Source: Bacillota bacterium (GTDB lineage: Bacteria; Bacillota; Sulfobacillia; RBS10-35; JAJYVM01). From it: a stretch of 14,943 bases of DNA. The notes under the pieces were generated by a model. It was not told the origin of the DNA. It searched no databases and saw only the letters and a list, made by a program, of their open reading frames with translations. This document shows, piece by piece, positions 12,448-14,943 of this stretch (position 1 is the stretch's first letter; every line of letters begins with the position of its first letter). The translations under genes were made by a program, and so were the position numbers. The DNA lies in NCBI GenBank assembly GCA_021792015.1, contig JAJYVM010000042.1:1-14943 (forward strand), read 5' to 3'.

Positions 12448-14132
12448 GGGAAGGTGCGGCCCGCTTGGCGAGCCTGCGCTGTCGAAGCTTCCCCGAGGTC
12501 ACATACGCCGGCGCCTTCGCGGCCCTGCGCGGCGACTTCGCCCGCGTCGCCCCGTTCTTCGCCTACGACCCGTCCGATCCGGGCGCCTGCGTCACGCGGG
12601 CCGAGGAGGTCGACGCCGCCTGGTCCGACTCCGGCGCCGCCGCCCGCCGCAGCAAGTTGTCCGGCGCCCTGGTGCAGTATGTGCGCGGCATCGGCGGCAG
12701 CCCCGCCCAGGTGGCCGCCGCCGAGCGCCTGGCCGACCCCCGCGCCCTGGCCGTCGTCACAGGCCAGCAGGCCGGCCTGCTGACGGGCCCGCTTCTCACC
12801 CTCTACAAGGCGATCACCGCGCTGCGCGTGGCGGCGGACATCGAGTCCCGCCTGGAGCGCCCCGTCGTCCCCGTCTTCTGGATCGCCAGCGAGGACCACG
12901 ACTTCGCCGAGATCAACCAGGTCCGCGCCGTCGACGCCACCCAGCGCCCCGTGCGCCTGCGCCTGCCGCCGCTGCCCAACCGCCGCTCCGTCGGCGACAT
13001 CCCCGTGCCGGCCGCCGCCCGCCACCTGGTGGGCGCCGCCATCAGCCTGCTGCCGTCCGACGACGTGGACGCCGACGCCGTCCAGTGGCTGCGCGGCACG
13101 CTGGATTCCGCGCTCAGAGGCCGCGAATCCCTGGCCAGCTGGTTCGCGCGGCTGCTGGCCGCGCTTTTTCCCGACAAGGGTCTGGTGCTCCTCGATCCCA
13201 TGCTGCCGGCGCTGCGTGAGTTGGCCGCGCCGGTGATGGCGCAGGCGCACAGCAATGCCCCGGCCGTGAATGCCGCCCTGGCCGAGGCCGCCGCGCGCCT
13301 GCGCGAGGTCGGCCTGACCCCGGGCCTGGCCCTGGAGCCCGACCACATGCACGTCTTCTACCACGACGAGCGGGAGCGGGTGGCCCTCTTCCACCACGGC
13401 GCCGAGGGCGCGCGCGCGCGTCACGGCGAGGTCTCTTTCACGGTGGACGACTTCGGGCGCGCCGTCGCCGACCGCCCGGGCGCCTTCAGCCCGGGCGTCG
13501 TCCTGCGCCCCGTCGTCCAGGACGCCATCCTGCCGACCTTCTGCCAGATCTCCGGCCCCGGCGAGGCCGCCTACCTCGCGCAGATGAAGCAGGTCTTCCC
13601 GCTCTTCGGGCGTACGATGCCCGTGATCTACCCGCGGGTTGGCGCCACCCTCGCCCTCCCCGCCGACCTGCAGGCCGCCGCCTCCGTGGACCTTGAGCTG
13701 GGCGATCTGCGCGACGGCCGCTGGCGCCGCGCCGTGGAGAACGTCGTCGAGTCGCGCAGCCGCCTGGACGTCGCCGAGCGCTTCGAGTTGGAGCGTGCCG
13801 CCCTGCGCCAGCGCTACGAGTCGCTGGCCCACGAGCTGGCCACCGGGGTCGCCCCCGCCCTGCGCCAGATCGCCGAGCGCAACGGCGCCCAGGTGCTCTG
13901 GCAGCTTGACTACCTGGAGCGCAAGGCCGTCCAGCACGAGCGTCGGCGCGAGCGCGGCCTGCTGCGCGCCGTCGAGGGCGCCGCCCACCGCCTCTTCCCC
14001 GACGGCCACCTGCAGGAGACCACGCAGAGCGCCGTGCCGTACCTGCTGCGGTATGGCCCGCGGCTGGCCCAGGAGCTGGCCGACGCCGTCCCGATCGACC
14101 AGGGCCACGTGCTGGTGCACCTGGACGAGTGA
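12444..14132 (+). CDS. bshC: Putative bacillithiol cysteine-adding enzyme BshC
   Basis: A 562-residue protein, slightly longer than the usual 540. BshC joins cysteine to glucosamine-malate in the last step of bacillithiol synthesis in the cytoplasm. Diagnostic stretches are VVTGQQAGLLTGPLLTLYKA (104-123) and PVVPVFWIASEDHDFAEIN (140-158), the Rossmann core with the HxGH-like DHD region, then LLDPMLPALREL, FCQISGPGEAAYLAQMK and FPLFGRTMPVIYPR further on, with a long helical coiled-coil region towards the C-terminus. The ATG overlaps the regulator stop by four bases and lacks its own ribosome site. An in-frame TTG at 12465 has GAGGGAAGGTG eight bases upstream and may be the true start, giving 555 residues. 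bshA and bshB are not in the window. The tRNA-Met promoter begins five bases after its stop. Confidence 0.93.
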   Translation: MREGAARLASLRCRSFPEVTYAGAFAALRGDFARVAPFFAYDPSDPGACVTRAEEVDAAWSDSGAAARRSKLSGALVQYVRGIGGSPAQVAAAERLADPRALAVVTGQQAGLLTGPLLTLYKAITALRVAADIESRLERPVVPVFWIASEDHDFAEINQVRAVDATQRPVRLRLPPLPNRRSVGDIPVPAAARHLVGAAISLLPSDDVDADAVQWLRGTLDSALRGRESLASWFARLLAALFPDKGLVLLDPMLPALRELAAPVMAQAHSNAPAVNAALAEAAARLREVGLTPGLALEPDHMHVFYHDERERVALFHHGAEGARARHGEVSFTVDDFGRAVADRPGAFSPGVVLRPVVQDAILPTFCQISGPGEAAYLAQMKQVFPLFGRTMPVIYPRVGATLALPADLQAAASVDLELGDLRDGRWRRAVENVVESRSRLDVAERFELERAALRQRYESLAHELATGVAPALRQIAERNGAQVLWQLDYLERKAVQHERRRERGLLRAVEGAAHRLFPDGHLQETTQSAVPYLLRYGPRLAQELADAVPIDQGHVLVHLDE

Positions 14133-14136
14133 CCCG

Positions 14137-14165
14137 TTGCTGCCGCGCGCGGCCGCGAATATAAT
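14137..14165 (+). promoter_or_regulatory. Promoter of tRNA-Met
   Basis: TTGCTG (14137-14142), a 17-base spacer and a perfect TATAAT (14160-14165). The expected start near 14172 gives a leader of about nine bases before the tRNA. It lies immediately downstream of bshC with no terminator between, so read-through from bshC is also possible. Confidence 0.75.
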
Positions 14166-14180
14166 CTGGAAGCACGACAT

Positions 14181-14258
14181 GGCGGCGTAGCTCAGCCTGG
14201 TTAGAGCATGCGGTTCATACCCGCAGTGTCGGAGGTTCAAATCCTCCCGCCGCTACCA
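14181..14258 (+). tRNA. tRNA-Met (CAT), elongator
   Basis: A complete cloverleaf: acceptor GGCGGCG with CGCCGCT (G1-U72 wobble), D arm AGCTCAGCCTGGTTAGAGC, anticodon arm TGCGG-TTCATAC-CCGCA with anticodon CAT, T arm GGAGGTTCAAATCCTCC, discriminator A and encoded CCA. Initiator features (C1-A72 mismatch, three G-C pairs next to the anticodon loop) are absent. The sequence closely resembles the Bacillus elongator tRNA-Met from memory, including G1-U72. A lysidine-modified tRNA-Ile(CAU) is the alternative. Confidence 0.95.
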
Positions 14259-14270
14259 TCCCGACAACGC

Positions 14271-14300
14271 ACTGAGGAGGGACTGCAGTCCCTCCTCAGT
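14271..14300 (+). terminator. Perfect 30-bp palindrome after tRNA-Met
   Basis: The segment equals its own reverse complement over 30 bases: ACTGAGGAGGGACT, GC centre, then AGTCCCTCCTCAGT. It would form a hairpin of 13 or so pairs 12 bases after the tRNA CCA, followed only by TTTCG. It is most likely the tRNA terminator, though its perfect symmetry would also suit a dimeric protein site. A second hairpin, 14303-14309 with 14315-14321, follows directly. Confidence 0.65.
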
Positions 14301-14561
14301 TTCGCTGCGCTCCCCGCAGCGGGATCCCGGCGCCCAGGATCTTGTTCGATGCGCGTCCGGCGGCCGGCTTATCGACGGTGGCAATGCGGCGCATCGACGG
14401 ATCTGCGGACCAGGCTCTCTCGGTCTTCGGAGGGCATTGCCCTTGGCGCCGGCCCTCTGATCGCAGCACAAGCATGCCATGGCGCGGCGCGCGCCAACAC
14501 GGTCATGCGGCCCACGTTTCGCGGCCGGCCGGCTCGGGCCGCACGGACGGGCCGCTTTGGT
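14301..14561 (+). other. Intergenic stretch with inverted repeats; possible structured RNA
   Basis: No credible gene on either strand. It contains CGCTGCG/CGCAGCG (14303-14309/14315-14321), a perfect nine-base inverted pair TCGATGCGC/GCGCATCGA (14346-14354/14389-14397) and a GGAGGGC/GCCCTCT pair around 14428-14458. It leads straight into an intrinsic terminator that no annotated gene explains. No known RNA family was recognised and no clear promoter was found inside it. Confidence 0.3.
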
Positions 14562-14588
14562 GCGCGCGGCCTGCGCCGCGCGCTTTTT
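14562..14588 (+). terminator. Intrinsic (Rho-independent) terminator
   Basis: GCGCGCGGC (14562-14570), loop CTGC, GCCGCGCGC (14575-14583), then TTTTT (14584-14588): a perfect nine-pair stem with a T-run. It lies 50 bases before tRNA-Lys and 300 bases after tRNA-Met, so it ends whatever transcript crosses 14301-14561. Confidence 0.75.
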
Positions 14589-14602
14589 GCCACCATCGCG
14601 GT

Positions 14603-14631
14603 TTGACGGCCATGCCGCCAGCCGCTATCAT
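14603..14631 (+). promoter_or_regulatory. Promoter of tRNA-Lys
   Basis: TTGACG (14603-14608), a 17-base spacer and TATCAT (14626-14631), a strong sigma-70-type match. The tRNA begins at 14638, seven bases after the -10 box, exactly where transcription would be expected to start. Confidence 0.8.
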
Positions 14632-14637
14632 CGGGTC

Positions 14638-14713
<76 letters not shown>

Positions 14714-14742
14714 AAAGCCTTTAGCGACGCGATTTGCGGCAG

Positions 14743-14770
14743 AGCCTCTCCTTCGGCGGGAGAGGCTTTT
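14743..14770 (+). terminator. Intrinsic terminator of tRNA-Lys
   Basis: AGCCTCTCC (14743-14751) pairs perfectly with GGAGAGGCT (14759-14767) around a seven-base loop containing TTCGG, and ends in TTTT (14767-14770). It lies 29 bases after the tRNA CCA. Confidence 0.85.
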
Positions 14771-14777
14771 GCGCGTT

Positions 14778-14821
14778 CTGACCCGCTGATTCCGGCCATG
14801 CCCGCTGATTCCGTCAGCGGG
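14778..14821. repeat. Short repeats related to tRNA-Lys; possible attachment or recombination scar
   Basis: CTGACCCGCTGATT (14778-14791) is the exact reverse complement of 14 bases of tRNA-Lys (14674-14687, anticodon 3' side and variable region). CCCGCTGATTCCG occurs twice in direct orientation, at 14782-14794 and 14801-14813. The second copy also forms an eight-pair hairpin, CCCGCTGA with TCAGCGGG (14814-14821). All three relations are seen directly; their meaning is unknown. Confidence 0.5.
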
Positions 14822-14853
14822 CGCCCACCACTACCCTCGGGGGGTATGCCGGA

Positions 14854-14943
14854 ATGCTGCCGTTGAACGAAGCGCTTGAAGAGTTCCTGGTCCGCTGCGA
14901 AGATGACGACATCATCGCGCGCTGCCCACGCGAGGCGTGTGCT
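14854..14943 (+). CDS. Start of an unidentified gene, cut by the window edge
   Basis: From ATG 14854, with GGGGGGT eight bases upstream, the frame is open to the edge: MLPLNEALEEFLVRCEDDD and 11 more residues (IIARCPREACA). The LNEALEEFL helix resembles the first helix of the core-binding domain of tyrosine recombinases. A position just after a tRNA gene would suit an integrase, but 30 residues are too few to say. Any other helical protein is equally possible. Confidence 0.45.
   Translation, partial: MLPLNEALEEFLVRCEDDDIIARCPREACA

Noticed and set aside
12003..14240. Long minus-strand open frame antisense to bshC
   Set aside because: The plus strand encodes BshC with diagnostic motifs throughout. 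The antisense product is Gly/Ala/Val/His-rich with no domain.
14181..14258. Initiator tRNA-fMet
   Set aside because: Position 1-72 is G-U rather than the initiator C-A mismatch, and the anticodon stem lacks the three consecutive G-C pairs.
14369..14596. Short coding frames between the two tRNAs
   Set aside because: They are Arg/Ala-rich with no ribosome sites or domains, and they overlap inverted repeats and the intrinsic terminator.

Overview
The window is very GC-rich DNA (roughly 70% or more by eye) from a bacterium. Translation starts include TTG, genes carry strong AGGAGG-type ribosome binding sites, and the clear promoters are housekeeping-sigma type (TTGACG-17-TATCAT, TTGCTG-17-TATAAT). 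A convincing bshC (bacillithiol biosynthesis) and an elongator tRNA-Met that closely resembles the Bacillus one (G1-U72, CAU anticodon, as I remember it) suggest a high-GC member of the Firmicutes/Bacillota sphere, or another deep thermophilic lineage that makes bacillithiol. This placement is inference.

Layout. 1-2692 (minus strand): an Asp-box (BNR/Ycf48-like) repeat lipoprotein, cut by the left edge, lies downstream of a CapA-family metallophosphoesterase-like protein whose ribosome binding site sits in a hairpin. 2837-4057 (plus): a lipoprotein with a long low-complexity linker and no recognised domain. It converges on an SDR-family NAD(P)-dependent epimerase/dehydratase (4096-5058, minus), and one hairpin spans both stop codons. 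Upstream of the epimerase on the same strand is an HD-domain phosphohydrolase (5135-5694) broken by a frameshift exactly where the last metal-ligand Asp should be. 5777-5902 is a possible tiny one-helix membrane protein, followed by about 250 bp of GC-rich non-coding DNA with a perfect 31-bp direct repeat and two hairpins. 6155-6973 (minus) is an alpha/beta-hydrolase, divergent from an Hsp20 small heat-shock protein (7198-7623).

7624-8220 looks like a gene graveyard: a repeat element, the C-terminal stub of a carboxypeptidase-regulatory-like domain, and a zinc-ribbon reading frame that never meets a stop of its own. 8221-10161 (minus) is an AMP-forming acyl-CoA synthetase. Between it and a plus-strand ring-cleaving-dioxygenase-like VOC protein (10456-11367) is a degenerate tandem repeat array (10251-10430). 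Its unit recurs in inverted orientation in the graveyard, 2.6 kb away. A bidirectional terminator separates the VOC gene from a small membrane protein (11416-11808, minus).

12019-14258 is the most coherent block: a near-leaderless promoter, a LysR-type DNA-binding domain with no effector domain, then bshC overlapping it by ATGA, and tRNA-Met with its own promoter immediately after. A 30-bp perfect palindrome, a structured intergenic stretch ending in a classic intrinsic terminator, tRNA-Lys with a promoter that puts +1 at the tRNA 5' end, a second intrinsic terminator, repeats partly derived from the tRNA, and the start of an unidentified gene complete the window.

No defence island, CRISPR array, insertion sequence or biosynthetic cluster is visible. 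The most unusual items are the dispersed repeat family, the HD gene broken at its metal ligand, the LysR-HTH/bshC coupling and the structured inter-tRNA region.
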